A DNA stretch of 64,000 nucleotides from Ctenosaura bakeri (GCA_948474755.1 CAOLHI010000564.1:1240001-1304000); one strand, 5' to 3'; shown: positions 25,258-37,721, counted from the stretch's first letter. Notes: generated from the sequence alone by a model not told the origin. Numbers and translations: made by a program.

Positions 25258-25478
25258 CAACATCAAACCATCAGTGATATCTTCCAGATTGTATGCAGTT
25301 AGTTCTTTAGCCTGGTTCATATACTGTATGTTAATGGTACCAACTTGTGAAGAAGTTATAGAGAATGCATGGGTTGGCAGTGTCCCTGTATTCCCATAAA
25401 TGCCAGTGCCTACATTGTCCACCTCCATGCCAGCTGATACATAGATGATATCAAAGTGAAAGAGGTATGTTGTCAGGC
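25258..25478 (-). other. Coding-like fragment of unknown origin, antisense
   Basis: On the reverse strand a frame reads 'YLFHFDIIYVSAGMEVDNVG' followed by 'TGIYGNTGTLPTHAFSITSS' and more, ending where the SINE tail begins (25255). It is open for at least 70 codons and its composition is more protein-like than neighbouring frames, but I recognise no family. It could be a retropseudogene or a mobile-element piece cut by the SINE. Confidence 0.25.
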
Positions 25479-27620
25479 TCCATCCATGAGGACAGGAACA
25501 CTAGTCAGTTAAGTTGTAGCTTCTCATGGAGAAAGCCTTGTGTGCAGAGGTCCCCCCTCCCCAATCCACTGACTGTTGAGAGGAAGTACCAACATGTGGT
25601 GCAGGGGAAGCTAACCTTTGCATTTGTGAAAGCTTTCTGGACCCCTAAGTCTCTTCATCAAGTAGAACATTACAAGAAACCTGCCTGCTTCTTGTCACAC
25701 TTTGCCTGATGAAAGGACCTGGAAGTATTGAGATCTTGCACAGTTTTTTGTACTTTGCTGATTGCCTCGATAAAGGCATTCCCAAGATATGGAATCTGGA
25801 ATTTGTCTTACCTCATACATTGAAAGAGCAGTCACTATAGTTGTTAGTTCAACAGCAGAAATTAGGGGCAGAGAGTCTGGAGGGAGCAAACAGAAGAAAT
25901 TTATGTCCTGCCTCACTGCTATTGCCGCCTCAGGAGCTGCTGTTACGGCCAGTTTCCAATGCCAATGGTTCTCCCTTGCAAAGAGAGACTGAACTCTGTG
26001 TGTGCCTCCCTTGCCATGGAAGGAAGAAGAGTAGAAGGCAGCAGACACTGTTCTTTTCACACATTGCCAAGAGAGAAGGAGGTGGGGATGAGACAGAGTC
26101 CACAAATTATTTTTAATGGCTGCTGAAGGCAAGCAACTGGGTGGAAGGACTGGTATCAACGTCAACTTACTGTGCAGTGTCAGTCTGTCCCTCTCCATTG
26201 GATCATGATTCTTTATCAAAAGCATAGGAGCAGGGCTGCTAGAGAAGGAGGAGTCTCAACTGTGTGGTTCCTCATCGTCCCCACTTCATCCTTCCACGGC
26301 CAGGAGTGGAAAGGATGGCAGCCCTGGTTGCCAGCTGATTCTAGACCCTTTTGCTATTCAGATTGGCCTAGCTCTGCCTCTGGGTTGGCTGTCCCCTAAG
26401 AAGGAGCTAGTAGTTTAGTGATAAAATAAATCTTCCTTTCCCTCAAGAGGACCAGATAAGACTATTGCTTGGAAACTGGAAGCCAGAACTACATCTATTA
26501 AGAGTGATGGAGGGAGGCAGAATCTGAAAGGGCAAAGGAAGTTCTTTGGAGAGCATCTTTGAGGGAAATGGTTTTATTTTGCATACTCTTGGGGAAAAAT
26601 CCCTAAGTACCAGAACAAATGGAAGCTCTTGCAAGAAAAGGATATATTAAAATGTTCCTTTCTGAGTTTTTCATCCTTTTTTGTTTAGTGTGCATGCACA
26701 CACATGCATTTACATGCATAGAATGACAGATACAGAGCTTGTTTATTAGAGTTTGAAAAAGGTGCGGGTTTTTTTGTTTTTTTGGTTACAACTACCATTG
26801 ACTGGATGATTCTGTGAGTTGTAATCCAAGGTGTTATTTGTCCAAAATATTTACGTAGTGCTTAATATAACAAAATCTCTGAGTGGTTTACATACAATAT
26901 ACTATAAAATCACAATTAAATTACAGGTATGGTACTATGTAACCATAATGAATAAATATGAGCTTCCAGCAAGAACAATGAGCAATAAAACAGAGCAGTG
27001 TCACTTGAATTATGAGCTAGGGAAAGTCTGTGTAAACAAGTAAGTTTTCAGGAGGCGTTTTGAAACTTGCCACAGTTTCTGTCTCTCAGGTGGCATGTGG
27101 GAGGGCATTCCATAGAGTGGGTGTCCCAATTGTTACCTGGCAACCTTCTTTTTGTTGTGCAAAACCGAACAAAGTCTCTTCTGATGATGCCATAGGTCAA
27201 CTGGGTGTGTGTAGGGGATATACACACACACACATTCTTAATAATATATTCTAGTATATTTTTGTAAATGTTTTAAGGGCTAAAATGAAGAAACAAGATC
27301 TTAATATATAATTCAAATTTGGATAATCACATTATAAAATTTGCTTACTCTGAAAAAGTGGTCTGTCAGTTCCATTTACCATGGGATTTTTTTTCCCCTT
27401 CAGATTTTGGGAGACAGATTAATTAAACATTCTAACCATAAATTTTGGGAAATAGATTAATCAATTTAACATTCTAATCATAGATTTTGTGAAACAGATT
27501 AATCAATCCAACATTCTAACCTCAACACCACACTGACTGTAAAATGTCATGTTATATTGAATAATATGTGATCACTGGTAACATGTGATAGTTTTTCCAC
27601 TTGCCAAAATCAAACAATCC
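25479..27620. other. Unassigned intergenic DNA
   Basis: No gene recognised. The 176-codon antisense frame at 25695-26225 lacks any domain and overlaps repeat copy 26149-26208. A (CA)n run lies near 27220-27233. Confidence 0.35.
26149..26208. repeat. Unassigned dispersed repeat, copy 2
   Basis: Partner of 24684-24742 in the same orientation ('ctggtatcaacgtcaactt...cctctccattggatcatga'). Confidence 0.6.
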
Positions 27621-27629
27621 CAACATTCC

Positions 27630-28173
27630 AGAACGTTCTTTTTTAAATGTCATACACATAAACATTCACGTTCACAAGGATTTGGGGTACAGAACCCTTG
27701 AGGAAGTGGAAAAACCACAAATAACTCCCCTTGTGATCCCCCTCTCATGCCCCTCTGGAGCTCCCCCTTTCCCATTCCTTTGCCACTGGCCTCAGCACTC
27801 CTGGGGGAAAGAAAAAAAAGACAAGGTAAAGGGCTTAACATACTTTCCCCTCAGACAGAGAGGAGCTACTTCTGGTCACCATCTTGAGAAAGGATATTCC
27901 TCCCAGAGGTGACGGGTAGGAGCAAAGACCAATCAATGGCCATTACACAGCAGAATGTGCACCCATGTGGGAGAGAGGGCATGGCTCCAGCAGTGGGAAG
28001 GGGGCTTTGCTTACCCAAAAGGGGAAAAAGTCTATTTTAAACACAAGCCTTGCAAACCTGGGAGAAGAAAGCAAGGGAATGGGAGGAGGACAATGACAGG
28101 TGGGGGCAAGCACATGCCTCACAAATAATCAAATTTGCAATGGTCAAACCTATGAATGTGGAGGGAGGACCAG
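27630..28173 (+). mobile_element. Pogo/Tigger-like MITE, copy 3
   Basis: The right end 'caaatttgcaatggtcaaacctatgaatgtggagggaggaccag' before TA (28174) matches copies 1 and 2. The left end 'acattcacgttcacaaggatttggggtacagaacccttgag' also fits. The middle carries the same C-rich and purine-rich blocks. Confidence 0.5.
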
Positions 28174-28974
28174 TACATATTTGAATCTCACATATGAAAT
28201 ACCATGTTCAAATAATTCAGATGAGTTTACTTCAGTTCTAGTTTATACACAGTTAGGGCTGACAGAGACCTAGAACTTTAGGACTGCTAATAAAATTGCC
28301 ACAGCAATTGGGTGAGGTTATCTTAAGAAAAAAAAATATGTTTTGAGGTGATAAAAGTTTTCAGAGGAACTGTATGACAAACAGGCATACAATCAGAGAA
28401 TTGCAGAATTAGAGAAATATCACAGTGCCAATAGACATTATAGTAAATATGTCACAATACACTGAGTTATGTGTTGGTTATACTAAGCGCCTCTTGCTTC
28501 GAATTTCAACATTGCCCAGCTGAACATTTAACCAAATGTACCAACAAATGCGCAATGGAACATGAACAGAGCATACAACTAAAGATGTGAAGGCCTGGGG
28601 AAAAATGCAGAAACATTCTGGAAAAGCTTTCCTTCCCCCTCTTTTTTTTATAGAAAAATTGAAAAGAAAGTATTATGGAATATTTTCTTTTAGAATGAGA
28701 AATAAAAGGTTTAAGATAAGGTGTTCTTAAGTGTCATCCCTCACCTTGCAATATTATTTCTAAAAGCCATGTAGCAGGCAGACTTATATGATAGACTATG
28801 GCAACATCTTGTTTCCCACAACAATTAATCAGATGCTTCCATGTTCAGGACATGAAGGCAGTACCCTCTTCCCACATTGTGGTCCTGTGGTCCCCCAGGA
28901 AGTCACATTGGGATCCACTGGGTTTCTGTGCAACCCTAACTGCTACAATCCCCCTTCATGCAGGTATTTCATAC
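28174..28974. other. Unassigned AT-rich DNA
   Basis: Nothing recognised. Confidence 0.4.
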
Positions 28975-29225
28975 ATTCCAGACCTAAATACTCTAAAAGC
29001 ATCAGATCCCATCTCATCTTGGAAGCTAACCAGCATCACTTCTGGTCAGTATTTGGATAAGAGACAGTCTAAGAATACCAGCTACTATAGGCTATATTTC
29101 AGAGGAAGGAGCTGATAAAACCACCTCTGAATATTCCTTACCTAAGGATACCCTATGAAATTCATGGGTTGTCATGACTTGACAGGAGACTTGGAGGTGC
29201 AAGCAGACACACATATACACACACA
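28975..29225 (+). mobile_element. 5S-rRNA-derived SINE
   Basis: 'gcatcagatcccatctcatcttggaagctaaccagcatca' and 'agtatttggataagagacagtctaagaataccagctactatagg' follow the 5S rRNA layout, including the internal RNA polymerase III promoter region. A unique body then leads to a BovB-like tail ('tcatgacttgacaggagacttggaggtgca') and a CA-rich end. The decayed core and attached body rule out a 5S gene. Confidence 0.8.
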
Positions 29226-32200
29226 ATGTTGGAGCTGTCCCACAGTTTAATCAGAATTTGCCTTTGTACTCATCAGATCCATGTCTTCATTTTGGTTCTT
29301 AAATATCTAGGTTAAATTACCATTTCTCTGTATCATTCTGATCCTTTAATTTATTTTATTTTTTTGAAGGGAAAATGTCAACCACACATGTACTTTGTAT
29401 TTTCTCTAGGCAAAGTGTACCTAATGCTGTTCATTTGGAGGCAAAGCGAATATTCACCCCTTGTTTTCTGTTGAAACAGTCATAATGATTAAGACCCTAC
29501 CATAGAGGTAGCAGGGCTTTAAGTCTCCCTCTCCTTTCCGGGTGTCCTGGTCCAGCCTTGAATACGGACAAACACAATCCGTTGATACAGTTCAGTTTCT
29601 AGGACTGCCTGGAAGAAACAGTGTCAACTGAAGAGACATACCATTTCTGCTAAAGCAACCTAAATCTACATTGTTTTTTGTTCCATGGAATCATATTATT
29701 CTGTAAAGTTCACTTTATTATCTGCTATGCTGCCCAAAATTTTTCACAGAAGTATAATTGCCTCACCTGTTGAACTTGTCATATGTTATATATCTAATGT
29801 GTTATACTGGTTATTACTAGCAAGGTTCCCATGGGTGAGATCCTCTTGGCTTGAACTGAACCTGCTTGGAAATAAACCAAACTATTTTCCTCCAAACTGG
29901 GAAATAACCTCTCTAGTTTCTAAGGGAGTCTGAATTTGGCCTACTGAATTACCTTAGCAGTCCCTATCTGCCTATCTGCCACCTCCTTTTCCAACTCACC
30001 AAGCTTGTTTTCTGGTGACAAGAAGCAAGCAGGAGGAAGGGTGGAAGGGTTTTGTGTCAGAGTTTAGAAGTAATAAGTTGCTTGTAATTTGTTTCTTTTT
30101 AACTACTTACTTTGGATGCCAGTTACTTTTGGCAGTGATAAGCTGGAAGAATATTACTATAATTAATATATTACTATAATCACCAAGGCTATAATTTACT
30201 GCTTTTTTAAAGTAACATTATGGGGATTTTGCCTGTTATTCATTACTGGATGTGTTCTGGCTCAGTCTGAGCAAAGAGAACACTGTGCAGCTAATGGGGA
30301 TCCAGCAACTCGGAGGGAATGAGAGAAATAAACAGGAGGAGACACGTTGAAATGCGACCTCATTAAAGGACTGAGTTAATGCACTTAAAAAAAAAACTTT
30401 TAAAAATTAGCCTGGCACTTCTGCCTTCCTCCATTCTACCCAACTGACAGAGACAGCTGTCAGTGCCAGATAAAGGGAGAGAAAGAGAGAGTCCATGTGA
30501 GTGCATGAGGCAGGTGCTCGTTGCCAAGTGGGCTGCTCCAAACTGTGACACAGTGCATGTATTTAGACTGCCTGGGTTGGTATGAAGTGTGAGACAGATT
30601 TTAGCAGAGCTGGCTCACACACAAATTTAGAGGAATTGTTTGTAAGCAAGAGAGATGGGGAAGGAATAGGGACTGAGTGAGTAACTGTTTCTGTATGCCC
30701 CCACTCGAGCATCTCTGTGAGGTACACATGGCAACCATGTGGTCTACGATACTGTACCAATGTGGGTGAATGTGTATATGTGGGATTCCAAGTAGGAGGT
30801 TCTACTCAGAATTATGTTGATGAGTGATGAGGGAACCAGATGGTACTTTCTTGAATTTTTCAAAGATACAATAGTAATAGCTACAGTTATGTGTTGGTGA
30901 TAATCTAGAGAACTACTTTCTGGACTCCAGTAACAACAAGAAGTAATGACACATTGGGTCATCAAAGTAATGAGTAATACTGACAACTGTTTTTTGTCCT
31001 TGTCCCTAGATATCTTTGCAATATGTTACAAGTGCAACCTGGGCAATATAGTAACCAATGAGGAAATTATATTTCCTGAGGGCTTATGATTTGGTTTGCC
31101 GTGAGGTAGCAACAAGGTAGACATAGTGAAAAGAAAATACAAGAGAACCTTTCTCTCTGCCTCTTCTTCTTCCTCTTCTTGCTACTAGTAACAGCATGCT
31201 ACTGGCACCAACTTATCAGCCTAGTGACTGAGGCTTGAAGTGTGGGGTGAAAAATAGAAGATTGACTGTTTGGGAAGCAGATGGAATGGGAACTGGATGG
31301 GAATTCTTTCCTGGCTCTAATTAAATTCAAAGTCAGACCTCAACTAAAATTAAGTGTTTTGAGCCCCACTGATTTCACTGGATGTCTTTCTGTGGTGATG
31401 GGATTGCATGGTCCCATTAGGCAAGAGACTATGCTGATGGTAGCAGTGCTGGTCATAGATTCTCCCATGAAAGAGAAGTTTTAACTGAGGATCCAAACTA
31501 AATGAAGCAAACAGCTACTGGGCAGCAGTAGTGGTGGGTGACATTGGTGTAGGATCTGTCAGACACAACAGTAGTGGTACCATAGCTAACACTTGTTAGT
31601 ACTGTGCAGGAGACACTGGTAAACCCCCTTTTAATGTGTTTTACCAGGAAAAGCCTATGATGAGACAATCCAAAATAAAATGAGATAGTTCCAGAAGATG
31701 GACACATAGATTTCCCTCCAGGCTGGCCCTTGCAGTTCCTAGTTCCTGGAAACCTATTAATGTCACCCTGCCTACTAGTCCCTGTATAAAATACCCACTT
31801 GGATTTGGGGTTATAGGCCTTCAGATGACTTCACTGTGGATAGTATGTATGTTAGCTTTAGGTTCTTTGTGGTAAATTTGCCTCACCCTTCCTTCAACAT
31901 AAATAATGCTGTCCAGAGTCAGGTTTACAAAGTAACCAGCAGGTTAACTTTATTTTATAACAGACAAAATGAATGCTTTCAAGTTTCAGTTCTTAGGTTT
32001 AAACAATTAACACTGTTCCAATTAAGATATGTCAGACCCTTTGCCTAATTCCACTCAAATACCCAATGCTCAGTAACTCCCCTGAGACAATTGACTCTTT
32101 CACCAATCTGTTTCCCAACAGATGTCAACAGCTGTTAGAGGTAAAAATCTTTTTAAGAAGAATTTTTCTCCCTCACAGAGGCTCCTGCCTTCCCTCACAG

Positions 32201-32660
32201 AGACTTCTGTGCTTATCCAGGAGCTCTTAGGGAATATTCTGTCAAAGTTATTTTCCTCTTTAAACTGAGTTACAGAATCACAACAAGATTCCCAGTTCAG
32301 AAGGCACTCAGTGAGCTATTGGGATAGAGCAGAGGACATGTACACATAGTGCTGTGGCTAACAACACAACTGAACTCAAGCCAAAAGGATATTCAGCTGG
32401 AGACGTACTCAGAGGTGAAAGGAAGGTCCAAAGTTGCACAACACATGTTATAAAATGTGGAATGTGAAAAGCATGAATCAGGGGAAGTTAAAAATTGTAA
32501 AACAAGAAAGGGAATGTATAAATATTGCAATACTAGAGGTTAAGAGAGATAAAGTGGACAGGTATGTGACATTTTGAAACAGATAATTACATAGTGTTTT
32601 ACTCAAAAAATGAATATCTAAGATGAAATGAGGTCTCCAGAGTCATAGTCCAATACTCAA
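29226..32660. other. Unassigned intergenic DNA
   Basis: No gene, RNA or clear repeat recognised across this stretch. Open frames are short and domainless. Confidence 0.35.
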
Positions 32661-33438
32661 ATCACTCACCATGGTTGTCTTTACCATATATGGAGTAAAA
32701 AATGCCAGAGGTTCAGGAAATGCTGGGTTCAGGAAAGTAAGGGGCACTAGCCCTCATATTGCAACACTGGAAAATGGGTGTACCGAAGAATTTCAGAAGA
32801 CAATTAGCCTGTACTTTATAGAATATAGCAAAGCCTTTGATTGTGTAGATTATAGAAAGCCATGGATCTCCCTTGAAGAAATTAGTGTGCCACAACATTT
32901 GAATGTCTTGCTACATAATTTGTACTAAGGACTAGAGGCTCTACAATTAAGACAAAATATGGAGAAATGGAATGGTTTCCAGTTTTCAAGGGGGTCAAGC
33001 AAGGCTGAATGTTATCACTCTATCTGTCTAATTTGTATGCTCAACATATATATAAAGTGGGATTAGACTGAGAGGAAGGAGGCATGAAAACAGGAGCAAT
33101 GAGCATCAACAATTTGAGTTATGCAGGTGACACCATACTACTAGCAGAAAGTAGCAGAAACATAGAATGATTACTGAAGAAAGTCAAGGAAGAAAATGCA
33201 AAGTCAAGTTTACAGCTGAACGTTAAGAAAACCAAAATAATAACCACAGATTATTTACATAACCTTAAAGCAGATGATGAAGATATTGAAATATTTCACA
33301 GTTTTCCATACTTTGGCCAATTCATTAATCAGAAGGGAATGGAATAAAGAAGTCAGAAGCAGACGAGTACTTGGAAAGGCAACTACGAAGGAACTAGACA
33401 AGATTCTCAAGTGTGAAGATATATCATTGAATACTAAA

Positions 33439-33859
33439 GGCCCTTTCCGCACCTTACCATCTTCCGGTGCTGGAGTGTGAGGATCAAGTGAGCAGCCTCT
33501 GGTGAGAGGCTCTCGTGTCCAGGGTCCTTCAGCTCCGCACGAGCTGTCTGCTCATGTGAGAGTCCTGCCTCTTCTTTCTGCAGCACAGCCTGGGACTTTC
33601 CTAGGCTGCGCTGGGGCAGGAAGTGCGACCGGTGTGGCTCTGGAGGCTCCACACACCAGGTAAGTACGTGAGGGGCCTGGGAGCAATGTGCGATTGCGCA
33701 CCAATTTTGGCTTCTAGCCAAAAATGAAAAGGTGCGTGATTGGCACCTGCCGGCCCCTGGAGTGTCATGCGATTGTGAGTGTGTTGTGTGAATTGCTCCT
33801 CACAATTGTGCAATGCTCCAGGCCCTCTTTCGCATGGAAAATACCATGCAAAAAGTGCC
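33439..33859. mobile_element. GGCCCTTTC-family MITE, 421 bp, in BovB
   Basis: Inverted ends ggccctttccgca and tgcaaaaagtgcc. AAA lies directly outside both (33436-33438 and 33860-33862; AAAG if the end is shifted by one). BovB sequence is continuous across the join. The interior has 'cagcacagcctgggactttcctaggctgcgctggggcagg' and a 'ttttggcttctagccaaaaa' hairpin. Confidence 0.8.
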
Positions 33860-34075
33860 AAAGTTAGGATTATCCATGGCATCATATTTCCAATTTCTGT
33901 GTATGATTGTGAAAGCTTGACATTGAGAAAAGCTGATAGAAGAAAATTAACTCATTTGAAATGTGGGGCTGGAGAAGAATTCTATGGATACCTTGGACTG
34001 TTAAAAAGACAAATGAATGGGTCCTAGAACAAATCAAGCCTGAACACTCCCTAGAAGCCAAGGTGACTAAACAGA

Positions 34076-34859
34076 GGCCCTTTTCGCACGTAGGTCATTA
34101 GCGCAATGAGGGAGAGCCCTCGCGCTATTGTAAACTTCGCAAAAAAGCCCCTTGCACTCCGCACACAGCAGGGCATTTGTGAGAGAGCACCATTCCCCGC
34201 CTGGTGCCTCTTCCGCATGTCGGTGTCGTGGGCCATGCCCAGGTCCCTCCCTGTCCCCGCCCCACCGGCCCTGATTGGGCAGTGGGTTTTCTTTTTTTTT
34301 TTCAGCCTATCGTGCTAACGTTAGCACGATAGATCCTGCCAACAGGCCATCGCAGCAGCCCCAAGGGCAGACCAGTAGCAGAGCTACAGTGCTAATGCGC
34401 TAACGTGCTAACGATAGCACCAGTTTTTTTAAAAAAAAATAGTCAGCCAGACCCCAGGGGCTGCTGTCGTCTCAAGTGTGGCGACGCAACCCCGGGGTGG
34501 GCTCTTGCGGCAACATGTCGGGCAGTGTTCCCTGCTACCATGGGGGCAGCGGCGTCCCTGCTGCTGGGCGGGGCTTCCTCTGGGAGTTGCTGTGTGACGG
34601 ACAGGCAGCTGGGACTGCCCGCACCCCGCCCACTCCCGGTTCCTTCGCGTAAGAGGGCTCCGCAGGCCCGCGGGTTGCGCGAGCGATACGTAAAAAGGAG
34701 GTCATTTTCGCTTCCAGGAGAAAATGAAAAAACGCGACTCCAGCACTACTCACGATCGCGAGAGCCCCGGGTCGGCGGGAACGTCATGCGGTACGGCGGC
34801 TTGTGAAGGGGGGAGGGAGCGTGTTTAATACGCTTTCAAACTGCCATGCGAAAAGGGCC
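34076..34859. mobile_element. GGCCCTTTC-family DNA transposon, 784 bp, CpG-rich
   Basis: Ends ggcccttttcgca and tgcgaaaagggcc are a perfect 13-bp inverted repeat. AGA (or CAGAG with shifted ends) is duplicated outside. Lying in BovB, it is unusually rich in intact CpG for this AT-rich neighbourhood and contains a perfect 26-bp palindrome at 34307-34332. No transposase seen; the 133-codon frame at 34405-34806 is GC-rich noise. Confidence 0.8.
34307..34332. repeat. Perfect 26-bp palindrome
   Basis: CTATCGTGCTAACG followed by TTAGCACGATAG, fully self-complementary, inside the 784-bp transposon. Related direct pieces (gctaacgtgctaacgatagcac) occur at about 34396-34420. Confidence 0.9.
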
Positions 34860-35105
34860 AGAGACTTCCATACGTAAGCCATCTCATGAGGAGACACAAC
34901 TCATTAGAAAAGACAATAATGTTTGGTAAAGGGGAAGGCAGCAGGAAAAGAGGAAGGTCACATTACAGATGGATAGGCTCAATGAAGGAAGGCATGGGCC
35001 TGAAACTGCAAGAGCTGAGCAGGGGAGTTGATGACAGGATAACTCAAAGATCTCTCATTCACAAGATTGCCATAAGTCAAAGTTGTCTTGATGTCAGTTA
35101 ACTAC

Positions 35106-35757
35106 AACAAGTAGCCAGGAAATACTGTAGATTCAGAAGTAATTGAATATGTATTGGAAGTTGCCTGAAATTATTGCAGAATGAAATCTGCTTTGATTTG
35201 GCAGAATCATTATTTGGAAATAGTGACTTCATGCCAACTTAGCTTCCAAAATAAGAGAAAGACTTGAGAGTAAGCAAGCACCATTCTTTTCCAGCAACCA
35301 TGTTAACTGGGGGATTATAGGAATTATAGTGGAGAAAAAAAACTTTTTGAAACTCTTCTCTTTACTCCTAAATTCATGTGTAGCAAAGAAAAACGGCAAA
35401 TGGAAGACTTCCTACTACACAGCTGGTAGTATTTTATATGAGTCTAAGGGATTAGACGTTTCATTTTCATTAGCTGACTTTAGTGCATCAACAGAATATA
35501 ATCACTTTCCCCTTCACTTGCTAGGGCCTGCTGCCATCTCCTGGTGGTTTTATTAATGCCTATTGTCTTATATTGCTGTTGTTATTTTACACTATCCACA
35601 TTTATACAGTTAGTGACTATAGTTTGAGACTATACACGACTTGAACATGATAAGTTCTTGCAATGTGAGCTGGTACCTTATGAGTAATTTTCAGTATTTA
35701 GCCTACAGGTGGGTTCTTCTTCGAACCAGTCTTGAAGCAGTACACAGTTCTTCAGAA
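35106..35757. other. Unassigned intergenic DNA
   Basis: Nothing recognised. Confidence 0.4.
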
Positions 35758-35760
35758 GTA

Positions 35761-36260
35761 CTGTATATTCCCATGTATAGGACTACTTTTGAACCCCAAA
35801 AAACTTTTCAAAAGTTGGGAGGCCGTCTTATACGCCGGCCCAAACGCCGGCCCCCGCCGCTGAGGCAACTCTCCTCCGCCGCTGCTGCCATCGCCTGCAC
35901 AAAACAACTCCCCCGCCCTCCCCCGCCGCCCTACACCACCCCAGTCTTGTCCTCCTTTTAAGCTATTGAGTGAATTAGGAAAAGTTTAATCCACTTGCAC
36001 TGTTTTATGTTTACATGTTTGATGACAAACAGCCTTATGTTTATAAGTGACAGTTTTCCTGCTAAGTACCTGCATGTCATAAGTCTTTGAATTAAAATTA
36101 CCATATTGAAATCAAATCTGATGTTTTTTTAATTTTTATTTGGTGTGCGTTGGAAGAGGGGTGGTCTTATACGGCGAGTATATCCTAAACTCTATATTTT
36201 TACTGGAAAAGTTGGGGGTCGTCTTATACGCCCAGTCGCCCTATACATGGGAATATACAG
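35761..36260. mobile_element. 500-bp DNA transposon with perfect 21-bp inverted ends
   Basis: Left end CTGTATATTCCCATGTATAGG and right end CCTATACATGGGAATATACAG are exact reverse complements (21 of 21), flanked by GTA on both sides (35758-35760 and 36261-36263). Internal 'gtcttatacgcc' motifs appear near both ends. A GC-rich block (35820-35940) gives proline-rich translation that is not a gene. The element at 55893-56062 shares the 'gtataagacgcac' motif type and is probably a relative. Confidence 0.85.
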
Positions 36261-36263
36261 GTA

Positions 36264-37720
36264 AATTCCTTTGAGTGCAATTCAATGGAATTACTTTCAG
36301 GTTTGCAATCTGGTAGGTAGGAGGCAAGCTGGTAGGGTTTCTGTATGTGCCTCCTCAGACATAAACCCCTTTAAATTCCAGGTAACTGTGTATAAGATTG
36401 TAGTTTCGGTCCTCTGTAAAATGGAAATAAAATCAGCTAATCATAAACAGGGTCAACTATTTGTTTCTATTCCAGGAGAACTGGGCCTTTTATCTAGATT
36501 TCACCATACTTTCAGAATTGTTTACTAGCAGCTAGCAAACTATTAGAACCTCAGCCTATACAGTTTCTGGAAAATGTATAACTTGCTTAGATAAAATGAA
36601 AATATTATGCTTCAGAATCTATGCTGGAAAGGAAGTAAAAGTAAGGGAAGTAAAGAGAATCTGAACAACAAATTAAAAAAATTGATAAAAGGTCTACTAT
36701 AATCTGAACTCTCTTGCAATCAATAGCAGTGTCTGGAGATTACATGCTGTTTCCAGAGAACAAAGGTTTCATTCACTTATCAATAAAGCAGGTGAGAGGG
36801 AACCAAGGACACATGCAGCAGTGTTAACCGTATAGGAGTTTCCTTCATAGCACAGTTTTCAAATTTATTGTTTTTCCATGCAATAAAGCAAATGACACTT
36901 GGTAGTTGACCGACCCAAGTGAGGTACACAAGGGCCTGTGTTAACATCTTCCTGTGTAATGTACTCTGTGTCCATGTTTTTGTGCACCTGTCCCTCATAA
37001 ATGGTTTAACTGGCATGAGGTGGAGAAATCCCATTGGAAAGCTGAGAGAAACCAGGGCAGTCTAGCCCTACCATTAGCCAGAGTGAGACAGCCACCATGT
37101 GTGCAATGTGAAAGAACGGTAAATGGAGACTTCAATCTTTCCAAAGTTCTGCATATGAAAATAGGGATTTATAGGTGAATTTGGAAAGCATGTGGCTGAG
37201 AAACCAGAGAGTGAGATTAAAAGAGTGTGGCCAGGCATTACAAGTACAAAAGTTATTCATGAGGAAGAAAGCAAAAAAACTGCAGAAATACTGGAATGTA
37301 TATTTTGCCTTTAGGGAAACCCAGGAAAGAAAGAAAACCTCCTCCTCCTCCTCCTTCTCTTCCTTCTTTAAAGCCCTTGATTAATAAATATAATAACTAG
37401 TTGTGTATGTGCTGCTAACCATGAAAACTTCCATATTTTAAAGTCATCTGCACCACTGGCCATTGCTACATGTTGTTGGAGTAAACAGATAATGCATAAT
37501 ATTTAGACATATCAAGCACTTGTTAGGTTATTGTGTTATGTTGCTTCTTGCAGTAACAAAAAGGAGCAGCTGTAGCAACACCAATAATATCAGCAGCAGA
37601 TGAACTTTTCCAACCTTTTATTACTACAGTATATACTATTTAATATATTTTTGTTATATTTTTGTTTGTTGTTTATTGTATTTATTTATTATATTTATTT
37701 ATATTTATACATTATACTGT
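36264..37720. other. Unassigned DNA with a short repeat remnant
   Basis: 36270-36400 resembles a common reptile repeat ('caattcaatggaattactttcagg...aggtaactgtgtataagattgtag'). The rest is unrecognised. A (TCC)n run lies near 37339-37356. Confidence 0.35.
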
Positions 37721-37721
37721 T

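Larger units (their letters stand above)
32661..35105 (+). mobile_element. RTE/BovB LINE fragment, interrupted twice by DNA transposons
   Basis: The RT region (32800-32920) reads 'YSKAFDCVDYRKPWISLEEI'. Later parts give 'SVYDCESLTLRKADRRKLTHL' (33893-33955) and a 3' region at 34860-35100 encoding 'RRHNSLEKTIMFGKGEGSRK' and 'IAISQSCLDVS', the usual BovB order. DNA transposons sit at 33439-33859 and 34076-34859. Frameshifts and stops make it dead. The 5' edge is approximate. Confidence 0.85.

Noticed and set aside
25695..26225. 176-codon antisense frame
   Set aside because: Contains a dispersed repeat copy at one end and no protein family signature.
28975..29090. 5S rRNA gene
   Set aside because: Diverged 5S-like head joined to a SINE body and BovB-like tail, with further copies at 10.6 and 56.1 kb.
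34405..34806. 133-codon GC-rich frame
   Set aside because: Inside a DNA transposon, no transposase motif.
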